From Armatimonadota bacterium (GTDB taxonomy: Bacteria > Armatimonadota > Fimbriimonadia > Fimbriimonadales > GBS-DC), in the NCBI GenBank assembly GCA_013359125.1, contig JABWCR010000002.1:114616-178615 (forward strand): 64,000 bases of DNA. The letters are read 5' to 3'. The notes under the pieces are model-generated. The model was not told the origin of the DNA. It made no database searches and saw nothing but the letters and a program-made list of their open reading frames with translations. This document shows, one piece after another, positions 54,667 through 63,798 of this stretch (its first letter is position 1; the number at the start of each line of letters is the position of its first letter). The translations under genes and the position numbers were made by a program.

Positions 54667-57167
54667 AACTTCGCGGCCGATTGGTCGTTCGGCTGATCGC
54701 GCTGTACGGTCTCATGGCCATTCTGCCGTGCCTGATCGGCCTGGGTCTGCTCACTTACTATCTGCGCGAGCGCGTCCTCTCTGCCAATTTCAGCCTAAGG
54801 CAAGAGACCCTCCGATCGATAAAAGAGGGCAACAAGAAAGCGCTCCAGTCGTCCTCCAGCGCGGCATCGTCGCTAGTCGGCGGTCTCTCCTCAAGGCAGC
54901 GCGCGATCATCTCGCAAAACCTCGAGTCATTTCGCAAGCGGCAACAGCAGGATCTTGACGCTCAGCTGAGCAAGATCGCCACGTCGTTGGGCCAGCAATC
55001 GGTGCGAACGGGACAACAGACGGCAGAGATCGTCCGTAAGAGCCATCAAGACGCAGTGGACAAGAGCCTCGCTCTTTACCAAAAGGCCAGTCAAACCGTC
55101 TCTAACGAGGCGGCCTCGATCGCGAGAACGAGCGTCAGCGCCTTGGTAGGCGAACGCTTCGCAGACGCAGCCAAGTCCATGACCGACCAGTGCGACCTGC
55201 TACAGCGAAACTATCTGGCGATGCTCGCTCTGGTCTCGAAGCAGCACGCGGTTATCAAAGCCGATCCGCTCGAAAGTCGATGGATTCTCGAAAACCTGCG
55301 AAACCGAGAACCCCTCTTCCGCGCTCTCGCGCTCGTCGGGCCAGACTGGCAGCCGATCGCCAAAGCCGCCGAAGATTCCGATTGGATCGACAAGGCGATC
55401 GAGAGCGCCAAACCCCTTGCAAACGAGATTGGCCAAGCGGAAATCTCGTCCGAAGTGGTCCGAATCGAAGGACAAGCCTATCCGTGGCTGCCCGCGCTCG
55501 CGCCCGTCAAGTCCCAAGGCGAACTCGTCGGTTATGTCGCCGCGCTTATCGACATCGAGAATATTGTGAACTCGGTCGTAGAGTTCCGATCCGGCTCGAC
55601 GGGCTCAGCGCTGCTATTTGACAACCATGGCAACCTCCTGGCAGGGTCTCGCCATGCCTCCGACAGTTCGTTATCGATCGATGTCTGGAAACGCTTGTCC
55701 AGCACGCTCGAATCCAGCTCGCGCTACTATGAGGAAATAGAGCTGAACGATGACAACAAGTGGCTCGTCTCGGGAGCCAAGATTCCGGGAGTAGAATGGA
55801 CGCTGGTCAAACTCCAGCGCAGCGACGAAGCGTTCAAAGCGGTCTCGCAACTGACCGATAAGATCGCCGCGCACTCCTCTAGCGCCACGGCCTCGATGAA
55901 GACCGCAATTCTGTCCGAATCCCGCAAGGCCGCCAATAGCGTTGTTTCTGCGACCAATCGCAACGCGACCGCAGTGTCCAGCGCGCTCGACCGACTCTCC
56001 AAGCAAGCCATCAGAGAAGCGGCCATCGCAGCCAACGTCATCGCCGACCGTCAGATGGCTCAGACTTCTGGCCAAATTTCAAAGATTGGGCAAGCAGCCA
56101 GCGCGCAAATTGCAAAGGAACTGGCCGTCGCTCAGGCAGCATCCGAATCCGATCTTGAGCGCTCTTTCGGCGCGACCACCGAAAAGAGCCTCGACTCCCT
56201 GACCGAACGAACTCGCTCCACCATCGGCCTCGTGCTTCTCATCGTCGCCCTGCTGGGTACGATCGGCTCCCTAATCATAGCAAAAACCGTCGTCGCGCCT
56301 ATCCGTAGCCTCCAAGTAGCCCTCAAAAAGATCGAACAAGGCGACCTTTCTGCCCGCATCAGCGTCAGTGCTAACGACGAGATCGGAGCGCTCTCAACGC
56401 GGTTCAACGAGATGGCCGAAACGCTCGACAAGAGCCAAAGAGAACTGACCACTGCACAGTCGCACCTGGTCCAGTCGGCAAAACTGGCCTCGCTCGGAAC
56501 CTTGGCCTCCGGCGTCGCACACGAACTCAACCAGCCCCTCGCCATTATCCGCGCTATCGCCCAACAACACGCCAGCGCCGCGCCAGACCCCGATGCGCTG
56601 CACCAAGACCTTAAGATGATCGAAACCCAAACCGGTCGGATGATGAAGATCATCTCCCACCTGCGCACCTTTGCCCGAAAATCAGGCGATGAGTTCGATC
56701 CAGTCTCCGTCAACGAGGTTTTTCAGAACGCGCTCGTGCTGCTGCGAGAACAGTTCAATTCTCGAGGCATCCGCATCGTCGAAGCGTATTGCGACGACGC
56801 CCCGCCGATAATGGGCGACGCAAACTCGCTAGAACAAATCGCGATCAACCTGCTCACCAACGCCCGCGACGCCGTCGAGAATGAGGCCGACGCAGTCATC
56901 AAGATTATTACTAGCGTCGAGGACGGCTTCGTTCTGGCTGTGGTCGAGGACAATGGGCCGGGCGTCCCGGACGACGTCGTGCCGCAGCTCTTTGACCCAT
57001 TCTTCACCACCAAAGACCCGGGCAAAGGCACCGGTCTCGGCCTGCCCATCTCGGCCGAAATCGCACAGAAGCACAAGGGAACGCTCACTTACGAGCCTGC
57101 ATCAGGACAAGGCGCAAAATTCGCGCTGCGCCTACCTATAATTGAATCTCGGGCCGATGCGGCCTGA
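54663..57167 (+). CDS. Transmembrane sensor histidine kinase with long extracytoplasmic domain
   Basis: 834 residues. TM1 about 12-32; a long periplasmic region about 33-520 with many Ala/Ser/Gln-rich helices (coiled-coil-like) around a dCache/sCache-like core (QPIAKAAEDS, YPWLPALAPVKSQGELVGYVAALIDIENI). TM2 about 520-545, HAMP, then HisKA with H620 (GVAHELNQPLAI) and HATPase_c (INLLTNARDAVENEADAVI; EDNGPGVPDD; GTGLGLPISAEI). ATG overlaps the binding-protein stop (ATGA). HELNQPLA box is as in kinases of the NtrB/DctB group. Confidence 0.92.
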   Translation: MKLRGRLVVRLIALYGLMAILPCLIGLGLLTYYLRERVLSANFSLRQETLRSIKEGNKKALQSSSSAASSLVGGLSSRQRAIISQNLESFRKRQQQDLDAQLSKIATSLGQQSVRTGQQTAEIVRKSHQDAVDKSLALYQKASQTVSNEAASIARTSVSALVGERFADAAKSMTDQCDLLQRNYLAMLALVSKQHAVIKADPLESRWILENLRNREPLFRALALVGPDWQPIAKAAEDSDWIDKAIESAKPLANEIGQAEISSEVVRIEGQAYPWLPALAPVKSQGELVGYVAALIDIENIVNSVVEFRSGSTGSALLFDNHGNLLAGSRHASDSSLSIDVWKRLSSTLESSSRYYEEIELNDDNKWLVSGAKIPGVEWTLVKLQRSDEAFKAVSQLTDKIAAHSSSATASMKTAILSESRKAANSVVSATNRNATAVSSALDRLSKQAIREAAIAANVIADRQMAQTSGQISKIGQAASAQIAKELAVAQAASESDLERSFGATTEKSLDSLTERTRSTIGLVLLIVALLGTIGSLIIAKTVVAPIRSLQVALKKIEQGDLSARISVSANDEIGALSTRFNEMAETLDKSQRELTTAQSHLVQSAKLASLGTLASGVAHELNQPLAIIRAIAQQHASAAPDPDALHQDLKMIETQTGRMMKIISHLRTFARKSGDEFDPVSVNEVFQNALVLLREQFNSRGIRIVEAYCDDAPPIMGDANSLEQIAINLLTNARDAVENEADAVIKIITSVEDGFVLAVVEDNGPGVPDDVVPQLFDPFFTTKDPGKGTGLGLPISAEIAQKHKGTLTYEPASGQGAKFALRLPIIESRADAA

Positions 57168-57185
57168 ACAGCAGGGAGGACGACA

Positions 57186-58391
57186 ATGGACGCGACCATC
57201 AGCAAGGTACTGGTAGTAGACGACGAAGAAGGCCTTCGCTATGTGCTGCAACGACAACTGAAGTCAGCCGGCTTCGATGTCGATACCGCGAGCGATGGAC
57301 AGGAAGCCGTCGAAAAGATGCGCGAGACCCATTACCATGTCGTCGTTAGCGATATGAAAATGCCCAGGCTGGACGGCATGGGCGTCCTGGCCGCCGCAAA
57401 AGAAATCTCGCCCGAAACAGACGTCATCATCCTTACCGGACACGGCTCGCTCGAAAACGCAGTCGCGGCCTTTAAAGCCGGCAATCTCTTCGAATACTTG
57501 CTAAAACCGCTGGACGACATCGCCGTCCTTTCGACCCTCGTCTCCCGCGCTATCGAACAGCAACAGCTCCGAGCCAAGAACCAGCAGCTCTACGACGAAC
57601 TCCAGCAAGCCTACATCGACCTCAAATCCAAGTCCGAACAACTCATCCAAGTCGAAAAAATGTCGGCCATCGGACAACTGGCCGCAGGCGTAGCGCACGA
57701 GCTGAACAATCCCATGACCGCCGTATTGGGCTTCACCGAGTTCCTGCACGAAAAATTGGTGAACAAAGACCTGTCGGAACTGACAGAGCAAGAAACCGAA
57801 CGCATTCGCTCGGCCATGAAAAACATCGTCATGGGCGCCCACCGCTGCCGAGACATCGTCCAAAGCCTGTTGCGCTTCTCGCGTTCGACCCAAAAAGGCT
57901 GCTTCTCCGAGGTCGATCTGAAAACCGTGTTGAAAGACACCTTCGTCTTCACCGAGCACATGCTCCTTCGTCATGGCATCTCGCTCGTCAGCGAATTCGA
58001 CGAGTCCGACATCCAGATTCAAGGCAACTCTGGACGATTGCAGCAAGTCTTCACCAACCTCATTCTGAACGCGCAACAGGCCACGCCCGACGGCGGACAA
58101 GTAACCGTGCGATGCCGCCGCACCGACGCCACAGCGGTCATAGAGGTGAGCGACTCGGGCTGTGGCATCCCGCCCGACAAGATCGACCGCATTTTCGAAC
58201 CCTTCTACACCACTAAGGACGAAGGCCAAGGCACCGGGCTCGGACTCTCGATCGCCAAACAGATCGTCGAGGAGCACGGCGGCACAATCTCAGCCACCAG
58301 CCCCCCCGGCCAAGGCGCGACCTTCGCCGTATCCCTGCCCTGCGCAGCTCCTGAAGCGGCTATGCGCTTGAGCGAAAGCAGCGCCGCATAA
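57186..58391 (+). CDS. Receiver-histidine kinase hybrid (REC-HisKA-HATPase)
   Basis: 401 residues, cytosolic. REC domain 1-122 with D56 (VVSDMKMPRLDGMG), K107; coiled-coil linker 120-160; HisKA H171 (GVAHELNNPMTAVLGF); HATPase (ILNAQQATPDGGQVTV; SDSGCGIPPDKI; GTGLGLSIAKQIVEEHGG). No output domain, so it probably passes the phosphate to the single-domain regulator at 51430. 18 bases after the large kinase with SD GGGAGGA. Confidence 0.92.
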   Translation: MDATISKVLVVDDEEGLRYVLQRQLKSAGFDVDTASDGQEAVEKMRETHYHVVVSDMKMPRLDGMGVLAAAKEISPETDVIILTGHGSLENAVAAFKAGNLFEYLLKPLDDIAVLSTLVSRAIEQQQLRAKNQQLYDELQQAYIDLKSKSEQLIQVEKMSAIGQLAAGVAHELNNPMTAVLGFTEFLHEKLVNKDLSELTEQETERIRSAMKNIVMGAHRCRDIVQSLLRFSRSTQKGCFSEVDLKTVLKDTFVFTEHMLLRHGISLVSEFDESDIQIQGNSGRLQQVFTNLILNAQQATPDGGQVTVRCRRTDATAVIEVSDSGCGIPPDKIDRIFEPFYTTKDEGQGTGLGLSIAKQIVEEHGGTISATSPPGQGATFAVSLPCAAPEAAMRLSESSAA

Positions 58392-58402
58392 GCGCCGCCG
58401 GC

Positions 58403-58426
58403 TCGGGAGGGCGCTCGCTCTCCCGA
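58403..58426 (+). terminator. Candidate hairpin after the signalling operon
   Basis: TCGGGAGGGC / GCTCTCCCGA imperfect stem (about 10 bp including one G-T) closing a 4-base loop, 12 bases past the stop. A short TCTTT follows 6 bases later. A related but inverted GGGAGGGCGAGCGTCCC lies at 58454-58470. Confidence 0.45.
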
Positions 58427-58495
58427 AAGGCTCTTTGGGGGCCAACACCACCGGGAGGGCGAGCGTCCCCGCGAGCCAAAGCCCCTCTCCCCAGG

Positions 58496-58501
58496 TATAA
58501 T
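58496..58501 (+). promoter_or_regulatory. -10 box (TATAAT) of the structured RNA
   Basis: AGGTATAAT with 6 bases to G58508, the exact beginning of the closing helix of the RNA below. Confidence 0.65.
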
Positions 58502-58507
58502 CCTGCC

Positions 58508-58679
58508 GTCCCTGCGGCGCGCGTGATGCCTAAGGTGGTTCGAACCGACGCTTTTAACGAGCCGGAGCCCAACGGTATGCGATAGTGGCAGCCCCTAGTG
58601 GGAATCGCGAGGCGCAGCCTAAGGCTCCAACCATGAATATGGGGTTCGCGACCCCGGCGGCACACGGCGTTGCGGGGAC
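58508..58679 (+). ncRNA. ssrS: Structured RNA of about 172 nt, candidate 6S RNA
   Basis: Starts 7 bases after a perfect -10 box. Closing helix 58508-58525 with 58661-58679 (about 17 pairs, including 10 uninterrupted at the end). A large internal loop follows, then an apical stem: GGAGCC 58564-58569 with GGCTCC 58623-58628 and inner GCGAT 58579-58583 with ATCGC 58604-58608. The 3' side of the loop carries a small hairpin GGGGT/ACCCC (58641-58655). Size, one long rod, open central bubble and 3' bubble hairpin are the 6S RNA architecture; GGCGGCA after the hairpin recalls the E. coli sequence. No signature of SRP RNA, RNase P RNA or tmRNA. Family not confirmed. Confidence 0.6.
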
Positions 58680-59653
58680 TATGCCCGCGAAGCCCCAATT
58701 CCCGCGCTAATCGCCATCGGTGATGGCATCCGACTCCGAATCCACTCCTCGCACAGCCGAATCGGGTACAGCATCCGATCGAACCGAGCGTCCGGATGGC
58801 TGGTCGGCCTCGTCTCGTTCAGCAGCCATGCCGATATCTCGTCCGCCAATCCGTCCTCATATCGGGGAGCCTCCACGCGAATCAAGCCATAAAGAGGCGA
58901 GGCGTCCGCCGGTTCGTGCAACCGCAAATACCACGTAAAAACCGCTCCGCCAATGCTAAAAACGCTGGTGCGCTGCCCGCGCTTCAGCCCAAACACCTTT
59001 GCCTGATCAGCGCCTTCGAAAAACTGCGCCCGGTGCGATTTCGCGATGCCGATTACGCGCGAATCGGCCTGGAATTGAACCTGCTCCCTCAATGCGCCAT
59101 CGATCGCTAGCCAACCGTCGTGCCCCCGCTCCAACCATCGGTGCGCCAAGGCTCTCTCCAAGCGCTCCCGCTGGTTCGATATCGCCGTTTGAGCGCAACG
59201 AGCCAGATCGCCCCACGCCGCCGCCGTCGCTCCCGTGTCCCTAACATCGATTCCGACCGACCGCATCTCATCCAAAGGCGTCAGCTCGAGAGGAGCATAG
59301 AGCGCCTCGTCATAATCAAAGTAACCGTCGCAAGGCCCCGCCTCCCTGCCCTGCCGCTCTAGGATGATCGCCCCGACAAAACCATACACGATGGGAGCCG
59401 AAACCTCCCCCTTCCTATAAGCGACTGTGCGCTGGCGCTGCGTCCCGTCCAAAAAGTAGCGCAACCCAGAGCCAGAACGACTGGGCACATCGCGCTGAAC
59501 GAGCGCAGAATCCTCGACTATTTTCGCCCTCAAGTCGATAACGGTCTCATCGCTCTCGACAGGCCGCTCGATGTCTGTAACATGCCGCGCCGCCGCATAG
59601 CCCGGCGGCGACTGGCGCAAAAACCGACCCAGAGCGCTAATAACTTCACTCAT
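58679..59653 (-). CDS. NurA-domain-like nuclease
   Basis: 324 residues from MSEVISALGRF; its ATG overlaps the preceding kinase's stop by 8 bases. Motifs resembling NurA 5'-3' nucleases: FLDGTQRQR (about 65-73), DGWLAIDGALRE (about 185-196), VIGIAKSHRAQFF (about 203-215), YGLIRVEAPRY (about 252-262). NurA normally works with the HerA helicase in DNA end resection; herA is not in the window. Stop codon touches the 3' end of the structured RNA. Assignment by motif memory only. Confidence 0.6.
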   Translation of the reverse strand: MSEVISALGRFLRQSPPGYAAARHVTDIERPVESDETVIDLRAKIVEDSALVQRDVPSRSGSGLRYFLDGTQRQRTVAYRKGEVSAPIVYGFVGAIILERQGREAGPCDGYFDYDEALYAPLELTPLDEMRSVGIDVRDTGATAAAWGDLARCAQTAISNQRERLERALAHRWLERGHDGWLAIDGALREQVQFQADSRVIGIAKSHRAQFFEGADQAKVFGLKRGQRTSVFSIGGAVFTWYLRLHEPADASPLYGLIRVEAPRYEDGLADEISAWLLNETRPTSHPDARFDRMLYPIRLCEEWIRSRMPSPMAISAGIGASRA

Positions 59654-62054
59654 CCAAAAGCGCCCGCACCTCTTTAACAAGTTTGGCCGCGGTGAACGGC
59701 TTGGTCAAAAATGCAGCGCCTGGTCCGGCGCGTTCGGTCTCCAACTCTGGCTGATCCAAATACCCCGATATCAACAGCCGCTTTAATCCTGGACGTTCCT
59801 TTAGCATCTCGGCAGCCAACTCGCCTCCGCTTATTCCTGGCATGACGACATCGCTGATCAGCAGGTCGATGGTTCCCTCGTGCGTCCGATGAATCTCTAG
59901 CGCCCGAGTGCCGTTCTCCGCTTCCAAAACATGATAGCCTTGGGTCTTCAACGCCCTAGCGGCAATATCGCGCACCATTGGCTCGTCCTCTACCAGCAAG
60001 ATCGTCTCAGCACCAATGCCTGCCCCGCCCTCGACCGCTTCGGGGCTCTTGGCAAGCGGTTGCTTCTCCAACGGCAAATAGACACTGAACGTCGTGCCCG
60101 AGCCTTTCTCGCTCTGAATCTCGATCCGCCCCTTGCAACGCTGAACAATGCCGTAAACCGTGGGAAGCCCCATGCCCGTGCGAGATGACGATTCCTTGGT
60201 CGTGTAAAAAGGCTCGAACAGTCGCTGCATCGCTTCAGGCTCGATCCCTACGCCGGTGTCTTTAACCGTAAGCACAACGAACTGACCCTTTGGCGCCCGT
60301 TCCACAGATATGGTCAATACGCCGCCGTTCGGCATGGCGTCCGAGGCGTTGATAGCCAAATTGAGAATGAGCTGATGAAGCTGCCCAGGCTCGGCCTTGA
60401 CGATCTTCTGCCTCTTGGGAAGATTTATTCTCAACTCAATGTTATCGCTGATCAGCCTTCGGATGATGTCCGAAATGTCTTCCACAACACGACCAAGGTC
60501 GTGATAGCCGATCGCCCCTTCTTGACGCCGCGCAAACGCCCACAATTGAGCCGTGATCTCGGCGGCTCGCTGGCTGGCGTTTCTGATCTTGTCAAGCCAA
60601 ACGACGGTCCGGTCGTCCGGCGGCGCCTCGGCCTTGGCGACGTCCACATATCCAAGAATCGCTGTCAAGATATTGTTGAAGTCGTGCGCGATGCCGCCCG
60701 CCAATCGCCCGATCCCCTCTAACTTTTGCGCGCGCGTCAACTGCTCCTGGGTCGCCCGCTCTTCGGTCAGGTCGTCCAGCGTTCCCACAAAACCCTGAAT
60801 CTCGCCCGCCTCGCCCCAAACAATGGCGGAGTGGGCCGACAAAGTTCGAATCTCGCCGTCGAGCCGAACGGCGCGAAACTCTGTGGACAGTTCCGCGTTC
60901 TCTTCGCCCATCGACTGCCATTCCGCTCGCATCCTCTCAATGTCGTTTGAATGGACGACCTTCATCCAGCCTAGGCCAAGACACTCCTCCGGAGCAAGGC
61001 CCAAAATCTTCGAAAAGCGGTTGTTGGCATAGAGGCAATGCCCGCGCCTATCCTGAAGAAAAATCCCTAAAGGCGCCGATTCGCTGAGAGTCCGAAACCG
61101 TGCCTCGCTCTCCGCCAATGTGTCCAATGCGGCTCGCTTGGCCGTAATGTCTTCGATCACCGCGACGATCGAGGACGGGGCGCCCGATGCGTCCGTCAAT
61201 AGCGAGGCCGAGATATCGGCCCAAATCGTCCGGCCGTCCTTCCGAACGCAACGACGCTCCCGCTGCTGAACGTCGACCCCCGTCCGTACAAAGCTGACAA
61301 AGTTCTCAAGGTGAAGAGGACGCTCTTCCGGATGGACCAGATCGAACACCTTTAGACCGATCGCTTCCTCCTGGTCGTACCCAAACGTCCGACAAATCGC
61401 GGAGTTGGCCTCCAACACCGTGCCGTCAAGGTCCACCAGCGCCATCCCCACAGCCGCATTCTGAAATAGCCGCCGAAACCGCTCTTCGCTATCGCGAAGA
61501 CGGCCCTCGGTCCGCTTGAGAGCCAGCAGAGTCGCAATCGAGAGCGCGTACTGCTCCAGCAACTCCAGATCGTTCGACGCAATGGGCCGCTTCGAAAGCA
61601 GATTGTCTATGCAGAGCACGCCAACGACCGTCTCCCCGTCCCACAAAGCCGCCTGCGCGTGTTCGCCAACGCCCACAACATGGCCCTTGTGGTCACGAAG
61701 CTCGTAATCGGCCAAATGAACGACGCTTTGGCGATACTCTAAAATCGGCTTAATGAAGCTCTCTCGATTGGCGCGAACGATCAAGCCCGACTCGTCTCTC
61801 ACTACTCCGGCCTCGTCAATCCCGAAGGTGCCAAGCAACAACCCGGGTTCGCGCCCATGAAGCCAAATGCTGATGCGATCGAAGCCGAGTTTGCCTCGAC
61901 CCAACTCGACCGCCGCCCGGCAAAGGTCGGAAGGAGATGCGCTCTTCGACAGAAGGCGCGCGACTTCGGCCAGGGCTCTCATCGAGACCTGCGATCGAGG
62001 ATCGGCCTCCCCGTTGGGCAGCGTCACGGCTGCGCGGATATAATCTTTCCGCAT
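59646..62054 (-). CDS. GAF-PAS-PAS hybrid histidine kinase with C-terminal receiver
   Basis: 802 residues, soluble. GAF domain about 35-180 (GKLGFDRISIWLH; VVGVLCIDNLLS), two PAS/PAC domains about 190-310 and 315-435 (LFQNAAVGMALVDLDG; LSESAPLGIFLQDRRG), HisKA with GGIAHDFNNILTAILGY (about 455), HATPase_c (NASDAMPNGG; GMGLPTVYGIVQRCKGR), and a C-terminal REC with phospho-acceptor Asp in LLISDVVMPGIS. The GMGLPTVYGIV box is of the CckA/RpfC-like class. Follows pckA by 47 bases. Confidence 0.92.
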   Translation of the reverse strand: MRKDYIRAAVTLPNGEADPRSQVSMRALAEVARLLSKSASPSDLCRAAVELGRGKLGFDRISIWLHGREPGLLLGTFGIDEAGVVRDESGLIVRANRESFIKPILEYRQSVVHLADYELRDHKGHVVGVGEHAQAALWDGETVVGVLCIDNLLSKRPIASNDLELLEQYALSIATLLALKRTEGRLRDSEERFRRLFQNAAVGMALVDLDGTVLEANSAICRTFGYDQEEAIGLKVFDLVHPEERPLHLENFVSFVRTGVDVQQRERRCVRKDGRTIWADISASLLTDASGAPSSIVAVIEDITAKRAALDTLAESEARFRTLSESAPLGIFLQDRRGHCLYANNRFSKILGLAPEECLGLGWMKVVHSNDIERMRAEWQSMGEENAELSTEFRAVRLDGEIRTLSAHSAIVWGEAGEIQGFVGTLDDLTEERATQEQLTRAQKLEGIGRLAGGIAHDFNNILTAILGYVDVAKAEAPPDDRTVVWLDKIRNASQRAAEITAQLWAFARRQEGAIGYHDLGRVVEDISDIIRRLISDNIELRINLPKRQKIVKAEPGQLHQLILNLAINASDAMPNGGVLTISVERAPKGQFVVLTVKDTGVGIEPEAMQRLFEPFYTTKESSSRTGMGLPTVYGIVQRCKGRIEIQSEKGSGTTFSVYLPLEKQPLAKSPEAVEGGAGIGAETILLVEDEPMVRDIAARALKTQGYHVLEAENGTRALEIHRTHEGTIDLLISDVVMPGISGGELAAEMLKERPGLKRLLISGYLDQPELETERAGPGAAFLTKPFTAAKLVKEVRALLDE

Positions 62055-62101
62055 TCCAACTAAACTATTCGCCCCAAACGCCTGCGACTCCTACCAATCG
62101 G

Positions 62102-63655
62102 CTAAAGCTTGGCGATCTCGTCGTTCCACATAGCCGCCAACTTCGCTGCCTGCGCATCGTAAGCCGCCTTGTCCGCCCAGGTCGACCGAGGATCCAACGC
62201 CTCGTCCGGTACGCCCGGACAATGCGCCGGGCAGTGCAGCCCGAACACCGGATCCGTCCGATACTCGACCTCGCTTAGCTTGCCTTCCAGCACGGCCGTA
62301 ATCATCGCTCGAGTATAGGCAATGTTGATTCGCTTGCCGATGCCGTACGGACCGCCCTGCCATCCCGTATTGATCAGCCACACCTGCGAGCGATGCGTGT
62401 CCAACTTCTCTCCCAACAACTGCGCGTATCGCTTGGGAGGCAACGGCAAAAACGGAGCGCCAAAGCACGAGCTGAACGTCGCGGTCGGCTCCGTAACGCC
62501 CGTCTCGGTGCCCGCAACCTTGGCCGTGTAGCCCAACAAAAACTGCGTCATCGCTTGCTCCGTCGTCAGGCGACTGATAGGCGGCAAAGCGCCGAACGCA
62601 TCGCACGTCAAAAAGAATACGTTCTTGGGATGACCCCCAATGCTCGGCTCGACCGCGCCGTTGACAAAGTGAAGCGGATAGGCCGCGCGCGTGTTCTCCG
62701 TGATCGATTGGTCGTCAAAATCAAGCGCCCGGGTATCGGCATCCGCTACGACGTTCTCTAAGACCGTGCCAAACCGAATCGCCCCATAAATGTCCGGCTC
62801 GCTCTCCTGGCGCAGACGGATGCACTTGGCATAGCAGCCGCCCTCAAAGTTAAAAATGCCATGCTCGCTCCAACCGTGCTCGTCGTCCCCGATCAAACGG
62901 CGAGCAGGATCGGCAGAAAGCGACGTCTTGCCCGTGCCGCTCAACCCAAAAAAGAGCGCCGTATCCCCATTCTCTCCAATATTGGCCGAACAGTGCATCG
63001 GAGCCAGACCCTTCTGAGGCAACAGATAGTTCATGATCGTAAAAACCGACTTCTTCATCTCGCCCGCATATTGCGTGCCGCCGATCAGTACGATCCGACG
63101 CTCAAAGTTCACCAGCACAAACGTCTCGGTGCGCGTGCCGTCCCGCTCTGGATCCGCCTTAAAATCGGGCGCCGAAAGCACCAGAAAATCCGGCTTGTGC
63201 CGCGCCAGCCGATCCCCGTCCAATCGCAGAAACAACTGACGGGCGAACAGATTGTGCCAGGCGTATTGATTGACCACGCGAACGGGCAACTGATGATCCA
63301 AATCGGCCCCCGCCGCACAATCCTGCACATAAAGCGGCTTATCCGACAGAAACTCGCAGACCCGGTCGTACAATCGATCAAACTTGTCAGGCTCAATCGC
63401 CTGATTGACCGCGCCCCACCAAATCTGATCTTCCGATTCGGGCGACCGAACCACAAACTTATCCTTGGGAGACCGACCCGTATGCCGCCCGGTGCGAACA
63501 ACCAGCGCCCCGTTGTCGGCCAAGAAACCCTCGTTGCGCTGAAGGGCGTGTTCCGTAAGGACGGGGGCTGTCAGATTCCAATAGACTGTGGCCGAGGTTC
63601 TTATTCCGTGGGTATCGAGACCGTGTTGACTGATATGATTGCCGACTTGGCTCAT
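62102..63655 (-). CDS. pckA: Phosphoenolpyruvate carboxykinase (ATP)
   Basis: 517 residues from [23 protein letters not shown] 7 bases upstream, so the 48-codon longer frame is rejected. Gluconeogenesis: oxaloacetate plus ATP to [17 protein letters not shown] (about 54-67, substrate loop), [18 protein letters not shown], kinase-1a P-loop [14 protein letters not shown] (about 233-246), [21 protein letters not shown]. Needed when growing on acetyl-CoA-yielding or C4 substrates, in line with the fad operon. Confidence 0.96.
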   Translation of the reverse strand: MSQVGNHISQHGLDTHGIRTSATVYWNLTAPVLTEHALQRNEGFLADNGALVVRTGRHTGRSPKDKFVVRSPESEDQIWWGAVNQAIEPDKFDRLYDRVCEFLSDKPLYVQDCAAGADLDHQLPVRVVNQYAWHNLFARQLFLRLDGDRLARHKPDFLVLSAPDFKADPERDGTRTETFVLVNFERRIVLIGGTQYAGEMKKSVFTIMNYLLPQKGLAPMHCSANIGENGDTALFFGLSGTGKTSLSADPARRLIGDDEHGWSEHGIFNFEGGCYAKCIRLRQESEPDIYGAIRFGTVLENVVADADTRALDFDDQSITENTRAAYPLHFVNGAVEPSIGGHPKNVFFLTCDAFGALPPISRLTTEQAMTQFLLGYTAKVAGTETGVTEPTATFSSCFGAPFLPLPPKRYAQLLGEKLDTHRSQVWLINTGWQGGPYGIGKRINIAYTRAMITAVLEGKLSEVEYRTDPVFGLHCPAHCPGVPDEALDPRSTWADKAAYDAQAAKLAAMWNDEIAKL

Positions 63656-63798
63656 AGGGGCTCCTCCGTGGGCGATTGGCGCTGGGCATGCTCGCGTCCT
63701 GCGCCTGCTAAGAAGCCTTGACCATCGAAGGAGCGAGCCACGGGGCGCCTTTGCCGCCGCGACGCATTGCTTTTGGCCAATATGATACCTTGCGCTCA
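63656..63798 (-). promoter_or_regulatory. pckA upstream region with -10-like box TATCAT at 63787-63782
   Basis: Minus-strand GGTATCAT predicts a start near 63775 and a leader of about 120 bases. A -35 would fall at 63805-63810, inside the tandem repeats. The rest shows no recognised motif. Confidence 0.4.

Noticed and set aside
58508..58679. tRNA-like GGTTCGAACC element, tmRNA, SRP RNA or RNase P RNA
   Set aside because: No acceptor stem or CCA context, no GGAAGCAGCC-type SRP loop, no conserved RNase P blocks, and the size and rod shape fit 6S better.
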